From positions 124,001 through 188,000 of the forward strand of contig JAMPIU010000073.1 in NCBI GenBank assembly GCA_023667845.1: 64,000 nt of DNA, in the 5' to 3' direction. This document shows positions 21,956 through 30,990 of the stretch, piece after piece; position 1 is the first letter of the stretch, and each line of letters starts with the position of its first letter. The stretch is from Dehalobacter sp. (GTDB lineage: Bacteria; Bacillota; Desulfitobacteriia; Desulfitobacteriales; Syntrophobotulaceae). Under the pieces are notes generated by a model. That model searched no databases, had not been told where the DNA came from, and saw nothing but the letters and a program-made list of their open reading frames with translations. The position numbers were made by a program, and so were the translations under genes.

Positions 21956-22474
21956 TTATCGCCTGCCGGCCCAAAATCCTCCGCGGAAATTCTTAGGCTC
22001 CTGGAAAAATATAAACGCGCTTGGGCAGGAACCATTAACAATATTCAAAAGTTCTTTTTGCCGGTTTCTTTTGGCCAGAACCAACATCAGGAGGCGTTTC
22101 CCGTCGCGGCCTTCCCCGGTCCAGGTGGTAACACCAAATCCTTTCTTACGCAATAATTTGGGAAGCGTCTCATCGAGCGAATCAACAATGACCTCGGCAG
22201 TCATGTACCCAAGAGCAAGTCTTTCCTCGATCCTGCTTCCCAGATACACTCCGATACCATAGCCGATGCAATATGCTGCGATGTTCCAGTAACTGTCCAG
22301 GTTTTTTAGAATAATAGACAATCCGGCAATGTACACGAGCACTTCGACCATGGACAGCATGGAAGCATACTCCTTTAAGCCCTTGATCACAAGGATAAAC
22401 CGTACCGTTGTCAGTGATACGTACGTAATATTAATAGCCGTGATCAGCAGAACAAATAGGACTGCCTGATTCAT
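21956..22474 (-). CDS. UPF0316/DUF2179-type membrane protein
   Basis: 172 residues. Three hydrophobic segments occupy about 1-75. A soluble C-terminal domain (about 90-160, with GYMTAEVIVDSLDETLPKLL and VTTWTGEGRDG) resembles the DUF2179 ligand-binding domain of the YebE/YpjP type. Function unknown. I use the ATG at 22474, which has GGTGAT upstream. Convergent with glnN. Confidence 0.78.
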   Translation of the reverse strand: MNQAVLFVLLITAINITYVSLTTVRFILVIKGLKEYASMLSMVEVLVYIAGLSIILKNLDSYWNIAAYCIGYGIGVYLGSRIEERLALGYMTAEVIVDSLDETLPKLLRKKGFGVTTWTGEGRDGKRLLMLVLAKRNRQKELLNIVNGSCPSAFIFFQEPKNFRGGFWAGRR

Positions 22475-22741
22475 TCTTATCACCAATCTTCTTTTTCAGA
22501 CTGGATATTTCTTTGATATTATTATGATCTATTTAAGGGTAATTCTACTCTGCTGTTCCGAATTTTTCTGAGTTGCTGTTTTTCACTCACATTGCCGGCT
22601 ATCTCCTGCGTGTTACAAAATACCTGTATATGTAAAGAAATGTATAAAATATGCTATGGAACACACAATAATGGTGAATTAGCAAAAGACCGGCTTTTTT
22701 TCATTCAGCAAGCCAATATTCTATGTCGGGAGGGGAAAATA

Positions 22742-23881
22742 TTGAAAAAGGGCAGCTATTATGACTGGGCCCGCCAGAAAGGAATATCCCGGCGGGACTT
22801 TTTGAGGTTCTGTGCCATGACTGCAGCAATGCTGGGGCTCGATGCAACCGCTGTCCCCAGAATTGTGGAAGCTTTGGAAAACAAGTCACGCCCACCTGTC
22901 ATTTATCTAAATCTGCAGGAATGCACCTGCTGCGGCGAGTCTTTCATCAGGTCCGCCCACCCTTTGTTTTCGGACCTGATCTTCAATATGATTTCCCTTG
23001 ATTATATGGAGACGCTGCAGGCCGCAGCCGGAACACAGGCAGAGTCTGTCCGTCTAAAAACAATGCAGGAACATTACGGGGAATATATTCTGGTAGTCGA
23101 AGGCAGTGCCACGCTGGCAGAGGGCGGCATTTACTGTACCATCGGCGGAATGACTGCCAACGAGCTCCTGAAGGAATGTGCCGACGGAGCAGCTGCCGTG
23201 ATAGCGTATGGCTCCTGTGCGACCAACGCCTGTGTCCAGGGGGCACACCCCAATCCAACACAGGCTGTACCGATTCGGAGAATTGTCAAGAATAAGCCTG
23301 TCATTGACGTTCCCGGATGTCCGCCCATTGCTGAAGTCATCACCGGTACAATCGTTCATTACCTGACATTTGGGAAAATCCCGGAATTAACGAGCTTGGG
23401 CCGTCCTAAAGCCTTTTACTCCAAACGTGTCCACGACGGCTGCACCCGCCGGGCCTTTTTTGATGCCGGCCAGTTTGTGGAGCGCTTCGATGACGAAGGT
23501 GCCAGAAAAGGCTGGTGCTTGTATAAAGTTGGCTGCAAAGGCCCGGTTGCCTATAATGCCTGTGCCGTAACGGAATGGAATGACGGAGTCAGCTTTCCTG
23601 TGAAATCAGGACACCCTTGTATGGCCTGTTCCGAGAATAATTGGTATGATTCCAGCACGCCTTTTTATGCTCACCTGGCTGAGATCCCCAATGAGGCTAT
23701 CGGCGGCAACCCTGACCATATCGGTCTTGCCGCTTTAGGTGTGGCCGGTCTGGGTGTTGTTGCCCATGGGGGAATTACGGCCGCTGCCGGAGGACGCGGG
23801 AAGAAGAACCACCCGGCCGGAAGTACGGATGCTAAACAAAGAAGACAAGTAACTAAGAAGACGAATGATAAAGAAGACTAA
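22742..23881 (+). CDS. hyaA: Uptake [NiFe] hydrogenase small subunit, Tat-exported
   Basis: Electron-transfer subunit with three Fe-S clusters, 379 residues. A TTG start at 22742 with GGGAGGGG upstream gives a twin-arginine signal SRRDFLRFCAM. Longer in-frame starts have no ribosome site. The proximal-cluster motif CTCCGES follows the signal. Later cysteines, including CLYKVGCKGP and CMACSENNW, bind the distal clusters. A C-terminal hydrophobic helix (HIGLAALGVAGLGVV) and a basic tail anchor it to the membrane. It lies outside the membrane, paired with the large subunit and cytochrome b that follow. Confidence 0.93.
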   Translation: MKKGSYYDWARQKGISRRDFLRFCAMTAAMLGLDATAVPRIVEALENKSRPPVIYLNLQECTCCGESFIRSAHPLFSDLIFNMISLDYMETLQAAAGTQAESVRLKTMQEHYGEYILVVEGSATLAEGGIYCTIGGMTANELLKECADGAAAVIAYGSCATNACVQGAHPNPTQAVPIRRIVKNKPVIDVPGCPPIAEVITGTIVHYLTFGKIPELTSLGRPKAFYSKRVHDGCTRRAFFDAGQFVERFDDEGARKGWCLYKVGCKGPVAYNACAVTEWNDGVSFPVKSGHPCMACSENNWYDSSTPFYAHLAEIPNEAIGGNPDHIGLAALGVAGLGVVAHGGITAAAGGRGKKNHPAGSTDAKQRRQVTKKTNDKED

Positions 23882-23903
23882 TGCAGAAAGGTTTTGAATC
23901 TCA

Positions 23904-25601
23904 ATGACAACAAGAATTGTTGTGGATCCTGTCACCAGGATCGAAGGTCATTTACGCATTGAAGCCATTGTTGACGGGACAAAGATCAGTGATGCCGTCA
24001 GCTCAGGAACAACATTTAGAGGAATTGAGAAGATTGTCGAAAACAGGGATCCACGTGATGTCTGGGCGTTTGTCCAACGGATTTGCGGTGTTTGCACGCA
24101 CATCCATGCGATCGCCTCCGTGCGGGCAGTGGAAGATGCCTTGGATTATCCGATCCCCAAAAATGCCAACTACATACGCAATATCATGACTCTGACCCAA
24201 TTTACCCAGGATCATGTGATTCATTTCTATCATTTGCATGGTTTTGACTGGATTGATGTCTTAAGTGCGTTAAAGGCTGATCCTAAAGCAACAAGCAGTC
24301 TAGCTATGTCCATCTCCTCGTGGCCTAATTCTTCGGAGGGTTACTTCAGGGATGTGCAAAACAAAGTTAAGAATATTGTCCAAAGCGGCCAGCTTGGTAT
24401 TTTTGCCAATGCTTACTGGGGTCATCCCGCTTATCGCTTGCCTCCGGAAGCCAATCTAATGGGAGTCGCGCATTACCTGGAAGCATTAAGTTGGCAAAAA
24501 GAAATCGCTAAAGTCCATACCGTGTTCGGAGGGAAAAACCCACACCCGAACTATCTGGTTGGCGGGCATGCTTCGAGCATCAACCTTGATGATGTCCATG
24601 TTCTGAATATGGAACGCCTGAATCTTGTGAAAACAAAGATCGATGAAGCCCAAACGTTTGTCAACCAGGTCCTTATTCCGGATATTCTGGCCATTGCTAG
24701 TTTTTATAAAAAAGACCTTTGGGGAGGCGGAATCGGCAACTTCCTGGCCTACGGTGGTGTACCGCTGGTCGATATCCACGAACCGGACAGCTACCTGTTC
24801 CCGCGCGGAATCGTCCTGAACAGGGACTTGAGCAAAGTCTATGATCTTGATCTAAAGGATCCAAGCCATATTCAAGAATTTGTATCTCACTCGTGGTATC
24901 AATACGAGGATAAGGATGCCGGGCTTCATCCCTGGCAGGGGCGGACGGATCCAGCGTATGACGGGCCCAAACCACCTTATCACAATTTGGATGAATCAAA
25001 AAAATACAGTTGGATCAAAACACCGCGCTGGCAGGGCCATGCGATGGAAGTCGGCCCACTGGCCCGCTTCGTGGTTGCTTATGCCAAAGGCAATAAGGAA
25101 ATCAAGGAAATGGTCGATAGCTCTCTGCAGAAACTGGATCTTCCGCTCAACGCTTTGTTTTCAACGCTCGGACGGACCCTGGCCAGAGCACTGGAAGCAA
25201 AATTTTGCGTCGATCAACTTGCCGGTTTTTATGCGGACCTAATCGCTAATATTAAAGCCGGTGACACACAGACCTTCAATCCTGAAAAATGGGAACCCAG
25301 CCGCTGGCCGGCAGAAGCGCAGGGTGTCGGCTGGGCTGAGGCCCCGCGAGGAGCCCTGGCTCATTGGATTAAAATCCGCGGCGGCAAGGTGGAAGGCTAT
25401 CAGGCGGTTGTGCCAACAACCTGGAATGCCTCACCACGGGATGCTACAGGACAAAAAGGTCCTTATGAGGCATCCCTGCTCGACACACCGGTCGCTGCTA
25501 CCGACCAGCCCCTGGAACTGCTCCGGACCATTCACTCATTTGACCCCTGCATCGCCTGCGCAGCACACCTGATAACACCACAAGGAAAACTATTATGCTA
25601 G
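23904..25601 (+). CDS. hyaB: Uptake [NiFe] hydrogenase large subunit
   Basis: Carries the Ni-Fe site that oxidises H2. 565 residues. The N-terminal RICGVCTHIH and C-terminal DPCIACAAH supply the four cysteine ligands. After the final histidine there is a ten-residue tail that the maturation protease would remove. No maturation protease or hyp genes lie in the window. It is exported with the small subunit by the latter's Tat signal. Confidence 0.95.
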   Translation: MTTRIVVDPVTRIEGHLRIEAIVDGTKISDAVSSGTTFRGIEKIVENRDPRDVWAFVQRICGVCTHIHAIASVRAVEDALDYPIPKNANYIRNIMTLTQFTQDHVIHFYHLHGFDWIDVLSALKADPKATSSLAMSISSWPNSSEGYFRDVQNKVKNIVQSGQLGIFANAYWGHPAYRLPPEANLMGVAHYLEALSWQKEIAKVHTVFGGKNPHPNYLVGGHASSINLDDVHVLNMERLNLVKTKIDEAQTFVNQVLIPDILAIASFYKKDLWGGGIGNFLAYGGVPLVDIHEPDSYLFPRGIVLNRDLSKVYDLDLKDPSHIQEFVSHSWYQYEDKDAGLHPWQGRTDPAYDGPKPPYHNLDESKKYSWIKTPRWQGHAMEVGPLARFVVAYAKGNKEIKEMVDSSLQKLDLPLNALFSTLGRTLARALEAKFCVDQLAGFYADLIANIKAGDTQTFNPEKWEPSRWPAEAQGVGWAEAPRGALAHWIKIRGGKVEGYQAVVPTTWNASPRDATGQKGPYEASLLDTPVAATDQPLELLRTIHSFDPCIACAAHLITPQGKLLC

Positions 25602-25678
25602 GGAAAATCTAGGGGCCACAATATTTGCGTGCCATGGTGACGCTAGCATACATTCTAAGTGATACGGAGGGATTACGA

Positions 25679-26425
25679 TTGGCCTTATCCAAAGAAAAGA
25701 AGGGTTCCGCCCCGATGCCGCAGCGCAGACCGGTATACGTCTGGCAATTTCCTGTCCGGATGTTTCACTGGATAAATGCAGCCGCCGTCACCGTACTCTT
25801 TCTTACAGGTCTGTATATTGGAAATCCTGTCTTTATAACCCCCGGAGAAGCTTTCCAGCAGTTTTTAATGGGATCCGTTCGCTACTGGCATGGAATAGCC
25901 GCTTTTATCTTTACGGCCAATCTGTTATTTCGCCTCTATTGGTTCTGGGCAGGTAATGCGTATGCCAAGATACGTTTCTGGCAGAAGGCTTTTTGGCAGG
26001 ACCTCAAGTCAACGGTCCGCTACTATTTATTTATGAGAGGAGAACATCAGGGACATCTCGGGCATAATGCCCTGGCCCAGCTATCTTATCTTCTCTTCAT
26101 CTGGATCGGAAGTTTTTTCATGATTATAACCGGTTTTGCTATGCGGATAGGCACCAATCCGGACGGTATATCCGGAAAGTTGTTTTCCTGGGTCATTCCG
26201 GCTTTTCACAACGAAAATTTGGTTAGGATGAGTCATCATCTTGTCGCCTGGGGTTATGTGGTTTTTTTGTTGATTCACCTCTACCTTGTATTCAGACAGG
26301 ATCTTCTGGATGATGATGGTACTACCTCATCCATGATCAATGGGTATAAATATGAATTGCCCTCTACTGTCGGCGCTGAAGAAGTCCGTACCCCCGAATA
26401 TGTTGTACTCCAGAAGGGGGATTAA
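25679..26425 (+). CDS. hyaC: Hydrogenase b-type cytochrome subunit
   Basis: Membrane dihaem cytochrome b that takes electrons from the small subunit to the quinone pool. 248 residues from a TTG at 25679 with GGAGG eight bases upstream. Four to five hydrophobic helices. Candidate haem histidines are in RMFHWINAAAV, RYWHGIAAF and MSHHLVAWGYV. Third gene of the operon. Confidence 0.92.
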   Translation: MALSKEKKGSAPMPQRRPVYVWQFPVRMFHWINAAAVTVLFLTGLYIGNPVFITPGEAFQQFLMGSVRYWHGIAAFIFTANLLFRLYWFWAGNAYAKIRFWQKAFWQDLKSTVRYYLFMRGEHQGHLGHNALAQLSYLLFIWIGSFFMIITGFAMRIGTNPDGISGKLFSWVIPAFHNENLVRMSHHLVAWGYVVFLLIHLYLVFRQDLLDDDGTTSSMINGYKYELPSTVGAEEVRTPEYVVLQKGD

Positions 26426-26426
26426 C

Positions 26427-27464
26427 TTGAATTTCGAGCCCAAACAGGTCTTTTATGAGCCTGAAGCCCTGGATTATCCACTTGGAAAGAAGCTTGTTGA
26501 TTATTTTCGGCAAACCAATATTCCGGTCAAAGCGACAAGCTCTCACAACAGAATAACCGGTCTGAGCGGAGATACTGCTGCCGAAACCTATTTTGAAGCC
26601 AAAAAAACATTGGTGATCGGTGTCAAACGCGGAAAAACGTTTCAAACCTGCAAACCGTCGGCTCATTATCAGCTGCCGCTGACCACAAGCTGTCCCGGGA
26701 TGTGCGAATATTGTTATTTAGCCACGACGCTGGGTGCAAGACCGTACATCCGCATCTATGTCAATATCAATGAACTGCTTGAGAAAGCCCAAACTTTAAT
26801 CCATGAACGTTTACCCGAGATCACTTATTTCGAAGGAGCCGCAGTTTCCGACCCAATCCCGGTGGAACAATATACAGGCAGTCTGAGAAAAAGCATTGAA
26901 TTTTTCGGAAGACAGCCTCAGGGCAGGTTCCGCTTTGTCACAAAATTCACTGACGTCGATAGTCTTTTGAATCTTGAACATCACGGCCATACCAGGTTTC
27001 GTTTCAGCCTGAATTGCGAGGAAATCATCAGAAATTATGAGCATGGGACACCATCCGCTGAAAATAGAATAAGGGCAGCCGGAAAAGTACTTCGCGCCGG
27101 CTACCCTTTAGGTTTTATTATTGCCCCGATTATCAGATTTGAGAACTGGATGGATCAATACGAAAAGCTCTTTGCTGACCTGGCAGAGCAGTTAAAAGCC
27201 GCTTCTCCGGCAAACTTTTCTCCTGCAGCGCTTACGTTTGAATTTATCACACATCGTTTTTCTTCCCGGGCCAAGTCCAATATTTTAAATATCTATCCGC
27301 AGACAAGCCTACCGATGGATGAAGCTTCACGCAAATTTAAATTCGGGCAGTTCGGCTACGGAAAATATGTCTACCCACCCGTTAAAATAGAGGAAATAAA
27401 GACTTCCTTTCTGGCGTTTATGAACCATCATTTCCCGGGAGCAAAAGCCAAATACTTTATTTAG
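26427..27464 (+). CDS. splB: Spore photoproduct lyase family protein
   Basis: Radical-SAM repair of the 5-thyminyl-5,6-dihydrothymine lesion formed in spore DNA. 345 residues from a TTG at 26427, one base after the cytochrome stop, with AGAAGGGGG upstream. The cluster motif is C89-PGM-C93-EY-C96, and the tyrosines next to it (YCYL) are kept. In the Bacillus enzyme the hydrogen-donor cysteine lies in FEASCTSD. Here the aligned segment is FEGAAVSD, so that cysteine is alanine (A139). C75 (FQTCKPS) could substitute. It appears to be part of the hydrogenase transcript. Confidence 0.85.
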   Translation: MNFEPKQVFYEPEALDYPLGKKLVDYFRQTNIPVKATSSHNRITGLSGDTAAETYFEAKKTLVIGVKRGKTFQTCKPSAHYQLPLTTSCPGMCEYCYLATTLGARPYIRIYVNINELLEKAQTLIHERLPEITYFEGAAVSDPIPVEQYTGSLRKSIEFFGRQPQGRFRFVTKFTDVDSLLNLEHHGHTRFRFSLNCEEIIRNYEHGTPSAENRIRAAGKVLRAGYPLGFIIAPIIRFENWMDQYEKLFADLAEQLKAASPANFSPAALTFEFITHRFSSRAKSNILNIYPQTSLPMDEASRKFKFGQFGYGKYVYPPVKIEEIKTSFLAFMNHHFPGAKAKYFI

Positions 27465-27472
27465 CTTTTCGG

Positions 27473-28612
27473 CTATTGTACGCCAGTATGCTGGTATTGG
27501 GCGTACCAGCTTCTGATGGCCTGCTTGCTCTGCTCGCTCGGGTAATAATTCTTGTTTTCATCATCTTTGCCCACAGCAAAAACAGAAAAACCAAGATGCC
27601 AGGTTTCTTTTTCAAACACTTGCTGATAAGCCAGAAAGCAATTTGCCTGCTCCTGGTTATTAATTATTTCCGACGGCAAGGGATTCCAGGGATGAACTGC
27701 AGCACCGTCTCTTTTTGGGAAACCCAGTTCACCAAAGAATACAGGTTTGTTCCATTTCGCAGACAACTGTTTTAATTCATCATAGATATTCTGGTTCCGG
27801 TCAAAAATCCGGGTCTTATAGATCGAGCTTACAAGGTTATCTACCGTATTGGTCTCCTGGTCGGTCAATTCAAAATAAGCTGCCACAGAGATAAAATCCA
27901 CTTTTCCAAGAACCGGATTATTTAATTTGGCAATGTAGGTATCGTACGCCAAATCCTGCCCGGCATTCCATTCAGCTGTATACCACCAGTTTGTCCGGTA
28001 AGTCACTTTGCCCTGGTATTCCGCCCTGACAAAATCCGCGACATCAGTCCAATAACCGCATTGATCCTCAAATTGATCAAAGTTGGAACCGATACATAGG
28101 GCGTAGACTTTATTCGGCTTAGCCACATCACGGATAAGTTCGACAAGGACGACCTGTTTCCAGTTCCAGAACCATTGATTGATATGATCCGGCTTGAGAT
28201 CCGTCTCATATTTCTCACCGTTTTGAATATACGGATAAGGTTCCAGAATGACGTTAATTCCTTTATATCTTAAGCGTTTAATCAACCGGACCGCTTTCTT
28301 TTCGCTTTCCGCATTGATACTCATCGTACTGGCTGTCAACGACGGAATATCAATTTGGACAGGGACGTTCAGGGTATTTAACCCGAGACTGTCAATATCG
28401 CTCAGAGCTTGTTCAATTGTATAATCTACAGACAGGTTTGCCGATTTTATCTTTCCCCCCCATGGGGTAATAATCCTGTTCTTTTCGTATTGGTGACCGA
28501 TATAGACAAGATCCACTAGAACCAGTTTAATGATCAGCAACACCGCAATAATAACACCTAACGCAATCAGCCGCGTTTTATTTTTTTTGAGCGTATTCAG
28601 CAAATTGTTCAA
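27473..28612 (-). CDS. Membrane-anchored glycoside hydrolase-like protein (GH113-type TIM barrel)
   Basis: 379 residues. An N-terminal basic stretch and one hydrophobic helix (about 15-37) anchor an extracellular domain. INVILEPYPYI, FISVAAYFELT and KPVFFGELGFPKRDG resemble the TIM barrel of GH113-like hydrolases, with Glu in FGELGF as a candidate catalytic residue. Substrate unknown; cell-wall or exopolysaccharide glycans are plausible. TTG start with AGGAAGGG upstream. Convergent with splB and followed by the SGNH gene's partners on the same strand. Confidence 0.7.
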   Translation of the reverse strand: MNNLLNTLKKNKTRLIALGVIIAVLLIIKLVLVDLVYIGHQYEKNRIITPWGGKIKSANLSVDYTIEQALSDIDSLGLNTLNVPVQIDIPSLTASTMSINAESEKKAVRLIKRLRYKGINVILEPYPYIQNGEKYETDLKPDHINQWFWNWKQVVLVELIRDVAKPNKVYALCIGSNFDQFEDQCGYWTDVADFVRAEYQGKVTYRTNWWYTAEWNAGQDLAYDTYIAKLNNPVLGKVDFISVAAYFELTDQETNTVDNLVSSIYKTRIFDRNQNIYDELKQLSAKWNKPVFFGELGFPKRDGAAVHPWNPLPSEIINNQEQANCFLAYQQVFEKETWHLGFSVFAVGKDDENKNYYPSEQSKQAIRSWYAQYQHTGVQ

Positions 28613-28699
28613 TATTCTGACCCTTCCTAAGAATCGTACATGTTAAATAGATTGACGATTAGAAGCGTAAAGGATGAAAAGCTTATACTTTCTAATATG

Positions 28700-29455
28700 C
28701 TAAGAAAGGTTTTCCGCGGAAGAATCTTTGAGCAGAAAATTGTAATTCTGCCTGAGGTATTCCGTCACCTTTTGGGCAATAACCTTATGCCCGTCTTCAT
28801 TCGGATGGATCCCGTCAATACAAAGCAATTGAGTAAAATCCGGCGTCTTCAGAAAAGCACCTCTTACATCAATCCATCTCGTCCTGGTTTCCTCTGCAAT
28901 GTTCACAATCATGGAGTTGTAGCGTTCCTGCCACCAGTATATCTTTGTAACGCTTCCAAGCCAAATTAATATACTTTTTCCTATCTCATTACTGTTTTTG
29001 CTGATCCACTTGAAATACCGATCGGCGTCAAGCGGGGGAAGCGTCATCAACACCGGGATAATATTATTGTTTTTAAGCGAAATAATGGTATCTGTAAGCA
29101 TTTTCCCGAAAACGTTGAAATCCGTTTTGGGCTCATGCTCTGCCATTGGATCATTCGCAATCTGCATCCAGTCAAAATCACAGTCATTGCCTCCAAATTC
29201 GATCAGTACAATATCCGGACACGTTTTGGAGACATCCCGATTAAGGCGTTCAATACCTTTTTTGATGGTATTACCAAATTTCGCAGCATTATAGACCATG
29301 CCCTTCAAGCTGTTCTGGACCAGAGAAACATAGTTTCTGTCCAATAACGAATATTTCCCCTGATCCTCGTTATAGATCACGCCTTTGGAAATGGAATCTC
29401 CTACAATCAGAAATGTATAATTTTCTTTCAGTTCGGGCTGATTGTTATCCATCAA
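28700..29455 (-). CDS. SGNH/GDSL hydrolase
   Basis: 251 residues. Block I VGDSISKG, block III EFGGNDC and block V DGIHPNEDGH give the Ser-Gly-Asn-His set of this esterase family. No signal peptide, so probably cytoplasmic or released differently. It precedes the GH-like gene by about 90 bases and may act on acylated glycans with it. The start is one of two adjacent ATGs, with AAAGGTGTG upstream. Confidence 0.82.
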   Translation of the reverse strand: MMDNNQPELKENYTFLIVGDSISKGVIYNEDQGKYSLLDRNYVSLVQNSLKGMVYNAAKFGNTIKKGIERLNRDVSKTCPDIVLIEFGGNDCDFDWMQIANDPMAEHEPKTDFNVFGKMLTDTIISLKNNNIIPVLMTLPPLDADRYFKWISKNSNEIGKSILIWLGSVTKIYWWQERYNSMIVNIAEETRTRWIDVRGAFLKTPDFTQLLCIDGIHPNEDGHKVIAQKVTEYLRQNYNFLLKDSSAENLS

Positions 29456-29509
29456 TTCACACCTTTCACAACGACTTGCTTAAAACTTCATAGGCATTAC
29501 TTCAAGATT

Positions 29510-30055
29510 TCATAAGTATTTCAAAATTGCTTTCCAATGTCTCAGCTTTTCCCCAAATTTCATCGTATTGGCCGGACTAGTTGAGGGCAATAGCAGATAG
29601 GCAATGGAAGCAGACTCCAGACGGATTTTCCTCTTATATATATTAAAGCCCTTTGCTCCGTTAAATGCAAGTAATTCCAGATTTGGGTACTGAATAAATA
29701 AATTTTGAAAATCATTAACCTGTTCATTAACGATATTGCTATCGAGACTGCCTTCTCTGGAGCAGTTACGGATGACATCCCAGAGGGCAATTTTTCTGTC
29801 CAAAAGAAATTGTTTCCTGTTCTCATAATCAGGATCCGGAAGTTTGCTGCTTTCTGCCATCCGTGGTACCGCAGCATTAGAGCATCTACGGGCATCGTCA
29901 AAAAGCGCATACATAATCCGCCAAAAATGATTGTAAGGATGTGCATAATATTTCTGCTCCCTCAACGATTGCACTCCTGGCATCGAGCCGAGAATCAATA
30001 CCCGGGACTCCTGATTGATGACTGGTTCAAATGAATAGAGAATTTCCATTTCCAT
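29510..30055 (-). CDS. Uracil/hypoxanthine-DNA glycosylase family protein
   Basis: 181 residues of the uracil-DNA glycosylase superfamily, closest by eye to DNA-deoxyinosine glycosylases. VLILGSMPGVQSLREQKYYAHPYNHFW is the characteristic N-terminal active-site region, and LLPSTSPAN is the C-terminal DNA-binding motif. It excises deaminated purines or uracil. The ATG overlaps the end of the pentapeptide gene closely (TGATATG), so it is coupled to it. Confidence 0.8.
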   Translation of the reverse strand: MEMEILYSFEPVINQESRVLILGSMPGVQSLREQKYYAHPYNHFWRIMYALFDDARRCSNAAVPRMAESSKLPDPDYENRKQFLLDRKIALWDVIRNCSREGSLDSNIVNEQVNDFQNLFIQYPNLELLAFNGAKGFNIYKRKIRLESASIAYLLLPSTSPANTMKFGEKLRHWKAILKYL

Positions 30056-30056
30056 A

Positions 30057-30953
30057 TCAGTCCAAACTCCATTGTCTTGGATAAAAAAGTGATGGCGGCA
30101 GCTTGGTATGTTTGTCCCCCTTCGCCGTATTCAGCTGGGCCTGGGTCAGGAAAATACTTTGGCTTAAATCAGTGCCGCTAAGGTCGGCATCGCGCAAATC
30201 CGCCCCGATCAAATCAGCTCCGCCCAGATCGTTCCCGCTGAGATCTGCGGCAATCAAACAGGCTCCTCTAAGGTTAGCCCCTCTGAGGTCTGTTTCCCGG
30301 AGATCTGCAGCAACCAGACTGCTCCTGCGCTTAAAGGTCTTCAAAATCCCGGCCTGAATATTCCGCTCCTGACAAATAGAAACACGGACCAGTTCACTTG
30401 TCTGAAGCAGCAGGGTATTTACTTCGGTACGATATAAAGGTACGTCCATTTTCAGAAGCTCGCACGGGCTAAGCAGTGTCAGCCGTTCCGTCTCTTCCCG
30501 TAGGGTACAAAGCGCCTCATGAACTGAATGAGCCGGCTGTAATGTCTCTGCTTCTGTCAAATACCAGAGCATCTCCTGAAGCTGCCGAATGACAAGAAAA
30601 ACTTCAAACATTTGCTCCTGGAATTCCGGTGATCGCCGCCAGTCTCTGCCGCCGTAACTGAGCCTGGATACTTTTGGCCCTGCGCCAAAACAGTCAAATG
30701 CCATGCAGCCTTTCAGACCCAATCCCTGAAGATCTTGATATATACAGCAGCGAAAGTCTTCCTGCAGGTTCCGACAAGGCTGACCGGCCTCTTTATCGTT
30801 TGGAAAGCCTTCCGAAGCTGAAAAATACAGCGCGGTGCAGCACAATCCGAAGCAGTTCTCACAGTCAGCTCTCAGACTGCGTCTCTGCTCAGCAAAAATG
30901 TCTATTGGTTCACGAATTCCAGACAATATTTGATCCTCCAAAACAAAGAACAT
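30057..30953 (-). CDS. Pentapeptide-repeat protein with cysteine-rich N-terminus
   Basis: 298 residues. The N-terminal third has many cysteines (CENCFGLCC, CRNLQEDFRCCIY, CMAFDC) that could bind metal. A helical middle follows. Residues about 215-275 form A(D/N)LxG-type pentapeptide repeats such as ETDLRGANLRGACLIAADLS, which fold as a right-handed beta-helix. Function unknown. Same-strand cluster with the glycosylase and the DUF3795 gene. Confidence 0.75.
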   Translation of the reverse strand: MFFVLEDQILSGIREPIDIFAEQRRSLRADCENCFGLCCTALYFSASEGFPNDKEAGQPCRNLQEDFRCCIYQDLQGLGLKGCMAFDCFGAGPKVSRLSYGGRDWRRSPEFQEQMFEVFLVIRQLQEMLWYLTEAETLQPAHSVHEALCTLREETERLTLLSPCELLKMDVPLYRTEVNTLLLQTSELVRVSICQERNIQAGILKTFKRRSSLVAADLRETDLRGANLRGACLIAADLSGNDLGGADLIGADLRDADLSGTDLSQSIFLTQAQLNTAKGDKHTKLPPSLFYPRQWSLD

Positions 30954-30990
30954 TTGATTTATCCCCAGAAATAATGCTTGAATAGTTTGT

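Noticed and set aside
22592-22741. N-terminal extension of the hydrogenase small subunit
   Set aside because: No ribosome site for the longer start, and it would bury the Tat signal 50 residues in.
23904-25601. Hydrogenase large subunit as truncated
   Set aside because: Both CxxC motifs are present and a ten-residue tail after the last histidine is short but plausible for protease processing.
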